A DNA stretch of 14,098 nt from the NCBI GenBank assembly GCA_002169115.2, contig NHJS02000024.1, positions 7,566 to 21,663 of the forward strand. The letters run 5' to 3'. The notes under the pieces are model-generated. The model did not search any database. It saw only the letters and a list, made by a program, of their open reading frames with translations, and was not told the origin of the DNA. The DNA comes from a bacterium TMED221 (GTDB lineage Bacteria > Actinomycetota > Acidimicrobiia > Actinomarinales > Actinomarinaceae). Position 1 is the stretch's first letter. Each line of letters begins with the position of its first letter. Below are positions 1 through 7,206 of this stretch, one piece after another. Made by a program: the position numbers and the translations under genes.

Positions 1-1
1 T

Positions 2-643
2 AATGGGCTTTTAACAACAGTTGCATACCAAATTGAAAATCAATCTCCTGTGTTTGCATTAGAAGGTTCAGTAGCCTTTGCTGGTGCTTCTGTTCAGTGG
101 CTTAGGGATAATCTGGGTTTAATAAAAAAAAGTAGCGATGTTGAAAAACTGGCACTAGAAGTCAAAGATAACGGTGATGTATATTTTGTACCAGCTTTTT
201 CTGGACTTTTTTCACCACACTGGGATTCATCTGCAAGGGGTACTGTTGTAGGATTGAGCAGGTACTCTAATAAATCTCATATTGCTCGAGCAGTACTTGA
301 ATCTGTCGCCTATCAAACTGATGAACTTTTAAGATCCTTAGAACTTGACGTAGGGGAGAGGGAAAATAAATTATTAGTGGATGGGGGAATGGTTGAAAAC
401 AATTTACTTATGCAGTTTCAATCTGATATTAGTAGTTTACAAATACAAGCTCCTGACATCAAAGAAGTAACCGCTTTTGGTGCAGGCTTAGCTTCTTATG
501 TTTATATTAAAAAGACTGAACTAAAGGACATACCTTCTACTAAAAGTTCTCAAAATTGGAATACCAACATGAGTGTTGAATCACGAAATATGTACATTTC
601 TAAATGGAATAAAGCAATCGAGAAGGCTAAAAATTGGATTTAA
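2..643 (+). CDS. glpK: Glycerol kinase, C-terminal part (5' end outside window)
   Basis: Glycerol kinase phosphorylates glycerol to sn-glycerol 3-phosphate with ATP in the cytoplasm, the entry step of glycerol use. The frame is open from position 2 to the TAA at 641-643, giving about 213 residues, against about 500 for the whole enzyme, so roughly the first 290 residues lie upstream. Visible family blocks are GLLTTVAYQ, then [62 protein letters not shown] and [11 protein letters not shown]. These match the FGGY-kinase C-terminal domain of GlpK in order, with no break. The GTG at position 50 is an internal valine codon, not the start. The last codons overlap the TTG start of the next gene, suggesting co-transcription. 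Assignment to glycerol kinase rather than another FGGY sugar kinase is well supported by these blocks. Confidence 0.95.
   Translation, partial: NGLLTTVAYQIENQSPVFALEGSVAFAGASVQWLRDNLGLIKKSSDVEKLALEVKDNGDVYFVPAFSGLFSPHWDSSARGTVVGLSRYSNKSHIARAVLESVAYQTDELLRSLELDVGERENKLLVDGGMVENNLLMQFQSDISSLQIQAPDIKEVTAFGAGLASYVYIKKTELKDIPSTKSSQNWNTNMSVESRNMYISKWNKAIEKAKNWI
621..626 (+). promoter_or_regulatory. Ribosome binding site that supports a TTG start
   Basis: AGAAGG lies 7 nt before the TTG at 634, inside the 3' end of glpK. It is a good Shine-Dalgarno match. It decides the start of the DoxX-like gene, which has no ATG or GTG near its N-terminus. Confidence 0.6.
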
Positions 644-1002
644 TAAAAATTTCGACATATTTATATGTAATTTTTTTTATTACTGCTGGATTAAACCATT
701 TTTTGAATCCCGTTTTTTACGACTCACTTGTACCTAAATTTTTACCATTTCCTCGTCAAGTTCACCAATTAACAGGTGTTATAGAAATTATTCTTCCTAT
801 ATTTCTACTTACAAAGTACAGATCAGAAGCAGCATTGTTAATGATTATATTTTTAATTGCAATCTACGGCGCAAATTTATATGTTTGGGTTGAAGAGTTG
901 CCATACGGTAATCGTGTATTTACAAACACTCAGCATTTATTTAGATTACTTCTGCAACTTGCATATATAGCTTTCGCATATATTATTTATCGTTATGACT
1001 AA
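634..1002 (+). CDS. DoxX-like small integral membrane protein
   Basis: A 122-residue, very hydrophobic protein with about four predicted membrane segments (roughly residues 5-22, 45-60, 66-84 and 101-118). The pattern [21 protein letters not shown], then [13 protein letters not shown], then GANLYVW resembles the DoxX-like/COG4270 group of uncharacterised bacterial membrane proteins. The start is TTG at 634, chosen because it follows a good ribosome binding site and gives the expected N-terminus; no alternative ATG exists before mid-protein. It overlaps glpK by 10 nt and the following glycosidase gene by 8 nt, so the three are probably transcribed together. DoxX relatives have been linked to thiosulfate oxidation or redox partners in some organisms, but nothing here fixes a substrate, so I leave the function open. 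Confidence 0.75.
   Translation: MDLIKISTYLYVIFFITAGLNHFLNPVFYDSLVPKFLPFPRQVHQLTGVIEIILPIFLLTKYRSEAALLMIIFLIAIYGANLYVWVEELPYGNRVFTNTQHLFRLLLQLAYIAFAYIIYRYD
981..986 (+). promoter_or_regulatory. Possible -10 element of a leaderless promoter for the GH1 gene
   Basis: TATTAT (5 of 6 matches to TATAAT) ends 8 nt before the ATG at 995. A weak TTGCAT lies 16 nt upstream, at 959-964. The GH1 gene has no Shine-Dalgarno sequence. The region is AT-rich, so chance occurrence is a real risk. Confidence 0.3.
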
Positions 1003-2263
1003 ATATAATTTTCCACCCAAATTTATTTTTGGAACAGCTGTTGCCTCTTATCAAGTTGAAGGTGGTATTTATAATAATGATTGGACTCACTGGGAGAATA
1101 AATCCGAAACAGTATGTAATGAACCCTGTAATGAAGCATGCAAACATTTCGAATTAGTTGATAATGATATAGCGTTATTGAAAGACTTAGGTATTAAAGC
1201 GTTTAGATTTTCAATTGAATGGAGTAGAGTTGAGCCACAAAAAGGTAAATATGATCAAATCAGTATCGATCATTATATACAAAAAGCCAATAAATTAATC
1301 GATGAGGGCATAATTCCTATTATTACATTTCATCACTTCACAACACCCGAATGGTTGGCACAAGATGGTTATTGGGCAAGCATTAACACTGCCGATGCCT
1401 TTGTTAAATATGTAGAAAGATTGATGAACGAGTTGCCTAAGGAAATAAAATATTTTAATACAATAAACGAGCCTGGTATTTTTAGCATGTTCGGTTACTT
1501 CTCTAAAGAGAAATTTCCTCCGGGTATACGTAATGAGGAAATCTTCTTAAAGGCATCAGATAACATAATCGATGCACATAAAAGAGCATTAAAAGTAATA
1601 AAATCAATCAATAAGTACGCAAAAGTTGGTATGACACATGCCCTTCATGAATGGGATGATAGTGATAAAAGTGTTTTTAATAGATATCTTAAATATCATC
1701 TTGAAGATAAGTTTTTCTTTGCATCTGAGGATGATGATTTTATAGGACTACAAACATATTCTATAAAACGAACCAGTCCAAATTTAGTTTATAGGTCAAT
1801 TGCATGGCTTCTTATTAAGGTGCCGTTATTTAGAAATAAATTATTTCCAATCTTTCTTGATAAATTCTCAGGTAGAAATGATTACGTAGCAGCAAATGCG
1901 CGTAAAACTAAAATGGGTTATGAATATCGACCTGAAGCAGTAAAGTACAATCTACACAGGATTCATGATAAATTTCCCGACAAGGACATATTTATTACTG
2001 AAAATGGAATTGCCACCGATGATGACAATGAAAGAATTCAATTTGTAAAAGAAGTACTTAAAGACATACACTCTTATGAAAAAGTAAATGGTCGCGTTAT
2101 TGGGTACCTCTACTGGTCCCTATTGGATAACTTTGAATGGGATCTTGGGTATGAAATGAATTTTGGTCTGATTGAAGTTAACAAGTCTACTTACGAAAGA
2201 ATTCCACATCCATCAGCGAAATGGTTTGGCAGTGTATCTGCTACGAATTCATTTACTGATTAA
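995..2263 (+). CDS. Glycoside hydrolase family 1 beta-glycosidase
   Basis: A 422-residue retaining beta-glycosidase of the GH1 (beta-glucosidase/beta-galactosidase) family with a TIM-barrel fold. The N-terminal signature FIFGTAVASYQVEGG contains the sugar-binding Gln20. TFHHFTTPEW (residues 111-120) supplies the conserved His. The acid/base glutamate is E159 in TINEPG, and the nucleophile is E336 in ITENGIA. The C-terminal YWSLLDNFEW block (E381, W382) lines the sugar subsite. No signal peptide is seen, so it should act in the cytoplasm on imported glycosides. Length is slightly below the usual 440-480. A hydrophobic stretch at about residues 266-290 falls where GH1 loops vary. The substrate cannot be read from sequence; beta-glucosides or beta-galactosides are most likely. 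It overlaps the upstream DoxX-like gene by 8 nt. The glycerol kinase two genes upstream makes a glycosyl-glycerol substrate thinkable, but that is speculation. Confidence 0.93.
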   Translation: MTKYNFPPKFIFGTAVASYQVEGGIYNNDWTHWENKSETVCNEPCNEACKHFELVDNDIALLKDLGIKAFRFSIEWSRVEPQKGKYDQISIDHYIQKANKLIDEGIIPIITFHHFTTPEWLAQDGYWASINTADAFVKYVERLMNELPKEIKYFNTINEPGIFSMFGYFSKEKFPPGIRNEEIFLKASDNIIDAHKRALKVIKSINKYAKVGMTHALHEWDDSDKSVFNRYLKYHLEDKFFFASEDDDFIGLQTYSIKRTSPNLVYRSIAWLLIKVPLFRNKLFPIFLDKFSGRNDYVAANARKTKMGYEYRPEAVKYNLHRIHDKFPDKDIFITENGIATDDDNERIQFVKEVLKDIHSYEKVNGRVIGYLYWSLLDNFEWDLGYEMNFGLIEVNKSTYERIPHPSAKWFGSVSATNSFTD

Positions 2264-2275
2264 TTCCCTTTTCTG

Positions 2276-2281
2276 TAGAAT
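2276..2281 (+). promoter_or_regulatory. Possible -10 element of a leaderless promoter for the SDR gene
   Basis: TAGAAT ends 7 nt before the ATG at 2289 and is preceded by TG directly, close to an extended -10. No convincing -35 is visible and no Shine-Dalgarno sequence precedes the start. The spacing is that expected if transcription begins at the A of the ATG. Confidence 0.35.
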
Positions 2282-2288
2282 TACATTT

Positions 2289-2999
2289 ATGACATACATT
2301 ATTGCTGGTGCTACTGGAACAACAGGAAGAGCTATAGCCACTGAGTTAGCACGTACAGATAAAGTTCATCTTATAGGTAGAGATGAGTCAGCTCTTAAAG
2401 AGCTAGCTGATAATCTCAATTCCTCATATAGCCTCATTGATATCGAAAACCCTATTCCTGTTAAAGAATTTCAACAAACAGTAGAAATAGATGAGATAAA
2501 AGGATTGGTTAACTGCATAGGTTCTATTTACCTAAGGCCTCTCCACGGCTCCACAATTGAAGATTTTAATTCTGTAGTTAATACAAATCTTTTTTCATCA
2601 TTTTATCTTTTATCCGCTTTCGCTAGAAGAATGAAGAATGGCTCCGCTGTCTTTTTTTCTTCAGTTGCGGCAACGAAAGGTTTATCAAATCATGAACTAA
2701 TTTCTGCAGCTAAAGCAGGAATAGAGGGTATGGCAAGATCTGCTGCTGCAAGTTACGCTAAAGACAATCTTAGGGTAAATGTTATTGCTCCAAGTATTAT
2801 GGATACAAATATGTCTGCAAAAATATTAAGTAGTGAGACTGCAGTAGAGATGTCTAAATCAATGCATCCGATTCCTAAAATCGGTGACATTAGTGATATA
2901 CTTCCTGTTGTGACTTGGTTATTGTCCGGTGAATCAAAATGGGTCACAGGACAAACAATACATGTTGACGGTGGATTCTCAACGGTTAAACCTAGATAG
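2289..2999 (+). CDS. SDR-family protein lacking the catalytic tyrosine
   Basis: A 236-residue Rossmann-fold protein of the short-chain dehydrogenase/reductase family. The cofactor loop is GATGTTG (residues 7-13), with GRD at 30-32 after the second strand suggesting NADP(H) preference. NCIG at 75-78 replaces the usual NNAG. FFSS at 122-125 gives the serine position, and the C-terminal block WVTGQTIHVDGG is typical of 3-oxoacyl-ACP reductase-like SDRs. In the YxxxK motif the lysine is present (K142) but the tyrosine position is isoleucine (I138, in HELISAAKAG). It may therefore be a non-canonical reductase or a non-enzymatic cofactor-binding protein. The ATG at 2289 is chosen because the fold begins at once with TYIIAGATG; the open frame extending upstream to 2172 lies inside the GH1 gene. 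It sits 25 nt after GH1 and 7 nt before gcvH. Confidence 0.85.
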   Translation: MTYIIAGATGTTGRAIATELARTDKVHLIGRDESALKELADNLNSSYSLIDIENPIPVKEFQQTVEIDEIKGLVNCIGSIYLRPLHGSTIEDFNSVVNTNLFSSFYLLSAFARRMKNGSAVFFSSVAATKGLSNHELISAAKAGIEGMARSAAASYAKDNLRVNVIAPSIMDTNMSAKILSSETAVEMSKSMHPIPKIGDISDILPVVTWLLSGESKWVTGQTIHVDGGFSTVKPR

Positions 3000-3002
3000 G
3001 AG
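2998..3002 (+). promoter_or_regulatory. Ribosome binding site of gcvH
   Basis: AGGAG overlaps the TAG stop of the SDR gene and lies 4 nt before the ATG at 3007. It fixes the gcvH start at 3007, although the frame is open further upstream to 2929. Confidence 0.7.
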
Positions 3003-3006
3003 AAAA

Positions 3007-3369
3007 ATGACAGAGAAAAAATATTTAGAAACACATGAATGGTATTCACTCACAGAAAACACCATAACAATCGGAATTTCTGATTATGCACAAGGAGAAC
3101 TGGGAGATATTGTTTTTGTAACCTTGCCAGAAGTCGGACAAGAGTTTTCCAAAGGTGATTCAATGGTAGAAGTTGAAGCTACTAAAACAGTTGCTGAAGC
3201 TTATGCTCCGATGGATTGTGTTGTCGTAGAAATTAATTCTTCTTTAGATTCAGAACCTGAGATTATTAATTCTGATCCCTGCGGTGAGGGTTGGATGGTT
3301 AAAGCTGAGGTTAAAAACCTAGATGATTCAGGTATGTTGTATCAAGAATACGAAAACTTTATTTCATAG
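3007..3369 (+). CDS. gcvH: Glycine cleavage system H protein (lipoyl carrier)
   Basis: A 120-residue H protein, the lipoylated shuttle that carries the aminomethyl group from P protein to T protein and is reoxidised by L protein. The family opening is KYLETHEWYSL, followed by ITIGISDYAQGELGDIVFVTLPEVG. The lipoyl lysine is K60 in VEVEATKTVAEAYAP; the usual ESVK context is varied to EATK, but the position relative to YAP is conserved. The tail with DPCGEGWMVK matches the family. It is a few residues shorter than the typical 125-130. It is the first gene of the gcv cluster and is followed without any gap by gcvT. The start at 3007 is fixed by the AGGAG site and homology. No lipoate synthase or ligase is nearby, so lipoylation depends on genes elsewhere. 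Confidence 0.96.
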   Translation: MTEKKYLETHEWYSLTENTITIGISDYAQGELGDIVFVTLPEVGQEFSKGDSMVEVEATKTVAEAYAPMDCVVVEINSSLDSEPEIINSDPCGEGWMVKAEVKNLDDSGMLYQEYENFIS

Positions 3370-4392
3370 ATGCCCAACATTAAATATTCACCACTACATA
3401 GTTTACATTTAAAAAATAAAGCTAAGTTTATTGAATTTGGTGGTTGGACTATGCCTTTTTCCTATAAAGGTACTATAAAAGAGCATCAGTTTGTTAGACA
3501 AAATAGTGGTTATTTTGATGTATCTCATATGGGTCGTCTTCTGATAGACAAGGCTTATCTACAAAAAATTTCATCATTAATTTGTTCAGATCTTCTCGAA
3601 CTGAAGTGTGGCAAGGCTCTATATTCTATATTTACTAACGAAAATGGATCTGCTTTAGATGATGTTATTTTTTGGAAGTATGATGACTACATACTCTTAA
3701 TATGCAATGCAGCAAACACTGACAAAATTACGAACTATTTACAAACAGAAGAAATAATTTTTCAAGATCTTACTGAAAAAACAGCATTAGTTGCTGTTCA
3801 GGGTCCCGAAGCAATCTCCAATTTAAAAGCCTTACTACCTATTCCAGAATCATTTTCATGTTTAAGTAATGATATATATACATATGCAAGGACTGGGTAT
3901 ACAGGAGAAGATGGTTTAGAGGTTATGGTTAATGTTGAAGATTTAGATGATTTAACTTCTTTTTTACTCCAGAACGAAATAGAACCATGTGGACTTGGCG
4001 CAAGGGATACTTTAAGACTTGAGGCATCCTTACCTTTATATGGGTTTGAGTTAACAGAAGATATAAGTCCGGTTGAAGCAGGATTGAAGTGGACACTAAG
4101 CAATAAAAATGAATATAGGGGATCAGATGTTATTAATGAGCAGATAAGAACGGGGCATCATAAAATACTTAAAAAGTTTTCTATAGATTCAAGAAATATA
4201 GCTCGGACAGGTACCAAAGTAAAAGCTGGTAATATTAACGGTATAGTTACTTCTGGAAATTTTTCTCCAATACTGCAAAAATCAATTGGTTTTGTATTAC
4301 TTGAATCACAACCAGATACTGATTTATTAGAATTCGAAATACGTGGTAAATTTATAGAAGGAAATATTTTAAAAAAGAGGTTTTTAAGTTAA
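3370..4392 (+). CDS. gcvT: Glycine cleavage system T protein (aminomethyltransferase)
   Basis: A 340-residue tetrahydrofolate-dependent aminomethyltransferase. It takes the aminomethyl group from lipoyl-H protein and yields 5,10-methylene-THF and ammonia. Family blocks in order are FIEFGGWTMPFSYKG (20-34), QNSGYFDVSHMG (44-55), the folate-site aspartates in ALDDVIFW (D97/D98), VQGPEA (143-148), RTGYTGEDGLEV (174-185), GLGARDTLRLEASLPLYG (208-225) and EAGLKWTL (236-243). The C-terminal barrel carries TSGNFSP, where most members have TSGTFSP, followed by SIGFVLL. It is about 20 residues shorter than the E. coli protein. The ATG follows the gcvH TAG stop with zero spacing (TAGATG) and lacks its own ribosome binding site, so translation is probably coupled to gcvH. 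Confidence 0.95.
   Translation: MPNIKYSPLHSLHLKNKAKFIEFGGWTMPFSYKGTIKEHQFVRQNSGYFDVSHMGRLLIDKAYLQKISSLICSDLLELKCGKALYSIFTNENGSALDDVIFWKYDDYILLICNAANTDKITNYLQTEEIIFQDLTEKTALVAVQGPEAISNLKALLPIPESFSCLSNDIYTYARTGYTGEDGLEVMVNVEDLDDLTSFLLQNEIEPCGLGARDTLRLEASLPLYGFELTEDISPVEAGLKWTLSNKNEYRGSDVINEQIRTGHHKILKKFSIDSRNIARTGTKVKAGNINGIVTSGNFSPILQKSIGFVLLESQPDTDLLEFEIRGKFIEGNILKKRFLS
4376..4380 (+). promoter_or_regulatory. Likely ribosome binding site of gcvPA
   Basis: AGAGG lies 11 nt before the ATG at 4392, within the gcvT 3' end. The spacing is somewhat long. The start also overlaps the gcvT stop in TAATG, so translational coupling probably contributes. Confidence 0.45.
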
Positions 4393-5699
4393 TGTTTGTT
4401 CCACATTCAAGTTTAGATTTAAACGTAATATTTGACGAATTAGACATCTCCTCACTGGATGAATTATTTAAACATATTCCAGATGATTTACTAATAAAAA
4501 ACGGACTAGACGTAGATGATTCATTGTCAGAACTTGAAGCAACTAACTACTTTGAAGATATATCGAATAAAAACAGAAATAACCTAATTTGTTTCGCTGG
4601 TGGTGGACATTACGATGTATATTTACCTCCTACTGTTAAGTCTCTTACTATGCGACCAGAATTTATGACATCTTACACACCTTATCAAGCTGAAATTTCA
4701 CAAGGGATTTTACAAGTATTGTTTGAATTTCAATCTTTAGTATGCGACTTAACTGAAATGGAACTAGCTAATGCGTCTTTATATGACGGTGCAACTTCAG
4801 TCGCTGAAGCTATCTCTGTAGCTATAAATAAAACTAAGCGTGATTCAGTTGTTATTTCTAGTGGATTTAATCCAAACACTAAAGAGGTTGTTAATACACT
4901 AATTGATAAGTCAAAATTTGACCTAAATTACATTCCATTATCAGATTATCTTTTTCCAGAGGATTATGAATTTACTGATGAAGATGCAGCTTTTGTTGTA
5001 TCTTTTCCACATTATGAAGGTTCTGCTCAAGACCTATCAAACTTAGTTAAAAAAGCTCAATCTAAAGGTGTAATTACAATATGTTATGTTGACCCATCAA
5101 TGCTTGGTGTATTAAAGACACCAGGATCAATGGGTTTTGATATAGTTGTTGCAGAGGGCCAATCTATTGGCACACCTTTATCTTTTGGTGGACCAACAGT
5201 TGGTTGGTTTGCTACTAAAAAAGATTTAGCTAGATTAGTTCCCGGTCGCATTATTGGAGAAACTATTGATAATAATCATAAGAAAACCTATGTTATGACT
5301 TTAAGAGCTCGAGAACAAGATATTAGAAGAGAAAAAGCTTCTTCTAATATTTGCACTAATCAGACATTAAATGCTATCGGTTCAGCAATACATTTATCTT
5401 GGATGGGACCTGAAGGTATATACCAAGTAGGTTATCAAGCAATACAAAAAGCAATATATATGAAATCACAATTAATAGAAAAAGGGTTTAATGTTATAAA
5501 CGATAAATCCTCATTAAGAGAATTTATCGTTGAGACAACACTTCCTGCTAAAAAAATAATTTCGGAAATGGGAAATAGAGGATTCTTGGCTGGTATCGAA
5601 TATAATGAAAATCATTTGCTAGTTGCTTTGACTGAAAAACGAACTAAAGATGAAATTGATAATTATGTAAAACAATTCAGTGAGGTTAATCATGGTTAG
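4392..5699 (+). CDS. gcvPA: Glycine dehydrogenase (decarboxylating) subunit 1
   Basis: A 435-residue N-terminal-type subunit of the split P protein, which with GcvPB decarboxylates glycine and loads the aminomethyl group on lipoyl-H protein. The N-terminus has the typical SSLDELFKHIP motif. Other blocks are CFAGGGHYDVYLPPTVKSL, RPEFMTSYTPYQAEISQG, FQSLVCDLTEMELANASLYDGATSVAEA and, later, GPTVGWFATKKDLARLVPGRIIG followed by the TLRAREQDIRREKASSNICTNQTL block. These cover the family end to end. This half has the PLP-enzyme fold but not the PLP lysine, which is in GcvPB. It overlaps the gcvT stop by 1 nt and the gcvPB start by 8 nt. Split P protein is usual in Firmicutes, archaea, Thermotogae and some deep Actinobacteria; most Actinobacteria and Proteobacteria have one fused GcvP. 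Confidence 0.96.
   Translation: MFVPHSSLDLNVIFDELDISSLDELFKHIPDDLLIKNGLDVDDSLSELEATNYFEDISNKNRNNLICFAGGGHYDVYLPPTVKSLTMRPEFMTSYTPYQAEISQGILQVLFEFQSLVCDLTEMELANASLYDGATSVAEAISVAINKTKRDSVVISSGFNPNTKEVVNTLIDKSKFDLNYIPLSDYLFPEDYEFTDEDAAFVVSFPHYEGSAQDLSNLVKKAQSKGVITICYVDPSMLGVLKTPGSMGFDIVVAEGQSIGTPLSFGGPTVGWFATKKDLARLVPGRIIGETIDNNHKKTYVMTLRAREQDIRREKASSNICTNQTLNAIGSAIHLSWMGPEGIYQVGYQAIQKAIYMKSQLIEKGFNVINDKSSLREFIVETTLPAKKIISEMGNRGFLAGIEYNENHLLVALTEKRTKDEIDNYVKQFSEVNHG
5682..5685 (+). promoter_or_regulatory. Ribosome binding site that decides the gcvPB start
   Basis: GAGG lies 6 nt before the ATG at 5692, inside the gcvPA 3' end. It favours that ATG over the in-frame GTG at 5680, which overlaps the site itself. 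Confidence 0.6.
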
Positions 5700-7197
5700 T
5701 GGAGGTAATGCAAGTTCTCTTCCGTTAGTAGGAGGAGCATCAGAACCAACAATTAGAGAACTTTCAAGACCTGGTCGCCGTGCCTCAAAATATCCTAAAT
5801 TAGATGTTCCAGAGGTTGACTTTAACCATCCGGCTATGAAAAATGAAAAAGCTCCTTTGCCTGAAGTATCCGAACATGATTTAGTTATGCATTATTCACG
5901 ATTAGCTCATAGAAACTTTGCTGTAGATTTAGGTTTTTATCCGTTGGGTTCATGTACGATGAAATACAATCCTAGGTTTGCAGATCATGTCGCTTCTCTT
6001 GGGGCTTACTCAAATACTCATCCAGCCACTCCTTCAGAATTTACTCAAGGAACATTAGAAATTCTTAATATTCTTGAATCGTATCTAACAGAAATAACAG
6101 GTATGGATGTTGCTAGTTTTCAACCACCGGCCGGTGCATCTGGCGAACTTACAGGATTATTAATCATTAAAAAATATCTTGAAAACCAGAATTTATCCAA
6201 CAAAACTGAAATTATTGTACCTGATTCCGCACATGGAACTAATCCAGCTTCAGCTAGAATGGCAGGTTTTAAAGTCGTCGAAGTAGCTACCGATGACAGA
6301 GGTATGGTTAATATTGATGACCTACACTCAAAAGTTAATGAAAATACTGCAGGTTTAATGTTAACAAATCCGAATACTGGTGGATTATTTGAAGAGGAAA
6401 TATTAACAATTTCAACCATTATTCACGATGCAGGGGGATTACTTTATTACGATGGAGCAAATCTCAATGCAATAGTTGGAGTTTGCCGACCAGGGGATAT
6501 GGGTTTTGATATCGTTCACTCAAATCTTCATAAAACATTTGCAACCCCACATGGCGGCGGTGGGCCTGGCTCAGGTCCTGTTGCTGTTAAAAGTTTTCTC
6601 AAGGAATATTTACCTGGTCCTATAGTTGAAAAAAATGATACCAATTTTTACTGGTACACCCCAGAAAACAGTATTGGCCGTATGCACGGTTATCATGGCA
6701 ATTTTTTAGTTGCTCTACGCGCACTTGTATACATGAAACTTTTAGGTAAAGAGGGATTAGATACCTTAGGTTCTTATGCAGTATTGAATGCAAGATATTT
6801 GAGTTCAAAAGTATCAAAATATCTCCCTCTTGCTTATAACGAACCATGCATGCATGAATTTGTGGCTACAGTGAGGGATTTGAAGAAATCTCATAAAATT
6901 AAGGCGTATGATGTTGGAAAAGCTTTATTAGATAAAGGCTTTCATTCACCGACAATTTATTTTCCACTCATAGTTGAGGAGGCATTAATGTTTGAACCAA
7001 CTGAAACGCAAACTGTAGAAACTTTGGATGACTTAGCAGAAAGTATTCAACATATTATCGAAGAACTTTGTGCGCCAGGTGTAAACCTTACAGATTATCC
7101 CAAAAACCTTCCAGTAGGTCGACCAAATGAATTAATACCTGCAAAACACCTTACTGTTCATTGGGGAGATTTTGAACTTCTTGAATTAACTGAATAG
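5692..7197 (+). CDS. gcvPB: Glycine dehydrogenase (decarboxylating) subunit 2, PLP-binding
   Basis: A 501-residue C-terminal-type subunit of the split P protein, which carries the pyridoxal phosphate. The PLP lysine is K281 in HSNLHKTFATPHGGGGPG. Other family blocks are YPLGSCTMKYNP (83-94), FQPPAGASGE (143-152), PDSAHGTNPASARMAG (177-192), TNPNTGGLFE (225-234), YYDGANLNAIVG (252-263) and, near the C-terminus, FHSPTIYFPLIVEEALMFEPTETQ. Length is within the family range. The ATG at 5692 is preferred to the in-frame GTG at 5680 because of the GAGG site 6 nt upstream. It is the last gene of the gcv cluster; gcvL (dihydrolipoamide dehydrogenase) is absent from the window and presumably shared with 2-oxoacid dehydrogenases elsewhere. 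Confidence 0.97.
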   Translation: MVSGGNASSLPLVGGASEPTIRELSRPGRRASKYPKLDVPEVDFNHPAMKNEKAPLPEVSEHDLVMHYSRLAHRNFAVDLGFYPLGSCTMKYNPRFADHVASLGAYSNTHPATPSEFTQGTLEILNILESYLTEITGMDVASFQPPAGASGELTGLLIIKKYLENQNLSNKTEIIVPDSAHGTNPASARMAGFKVVEVATDDRGMVNIDDLHSKVNENTAGLMLTNPNTGGLFEEEILTISTIIHDAGGLLYYDGANLNAIVGVCRPGDMGFDIVHSNLHKTFATPHGGGGPGSGPVAVKSFLKEYLPGPIVEKNDTNFYWYTPENSIGRMHGYHGNFLVALRALVYMKLLGKEGLDTLGSYAVLNARYLSSKVSKYLPLAYNEPCMHEFVATVRDLKKSHKIKAYDVGKALLDKGFHSPTIYFPLIVEEALMFEPTETQTVETLDDLAESIQHIIEELCAPGVNLTDYPKNLPVGRPNELIPAKHLTVHWGDFELLELTE

Positions 7198-7200
7198 ACT
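7172..7200 (+). promoter_or_regulatory. Probable promoter, leaderless, for the ALDH-family gene
   Basis: TTGAAC at 7172-7177, a 17-nt spacer, and TAGACT at 7195-7200 form a credible sigma70-type promoter at the end of gcvPB. The -10 ends 6 nt before the ATG at 7207, so the transcript would begin at or next to the start codon. No Shine-Dalgarno sequence precedes this ATG. The -35 matches 4 of 6 consensus bases. Confidence 0.5.
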
Positions 7201-7206
7201 GTCCTT

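Noticed and set aside
50..643. GTG at 50 as the start of a separate 197-residue protein
   Set aside because: The frame continues upstream to position 2 with glycerol kinase-specific sequence (GLLTTVAYQ), so the GTG is internal and the gene is cut by the window edge.
2172..2288. N-terminal extension of the SDR protein to 2172
   Set aside because: The extension lies within the GH1 coding region and precedes the first Rossmann strand; the ATG at 2289 gives the normal SDR start.
2929..3006. N-terminal extension of GcvH to 2929
   Set aside because: It overlaps the SDR gene; AGGAG before 3007 and the standard GcvH N-terminus (TEKKYLETHEW) place the start at 3007.
2940..3006. Glycine riboswitch before gcvH
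   Set aside because: The region is SDR coding sequence up to 2999 and only 7 nt are non-coding, with no conserved riboswitch elements seen.
2753..3049. Minus-strand open frame of 98 codons (and similar ones at 3798-4103, 6120-6419, 6620-6847, 7581-7841 and 8928-9131)
   Set aside because: All lie opposite well-supported genes and show no family motifs; they are shadows of the coding strand.
5680..5691. GTG at 5680 as the gcvPB start
   Set aside because: It overlaps the GAGG site, which is correctly spaced for the ATG at 5692.
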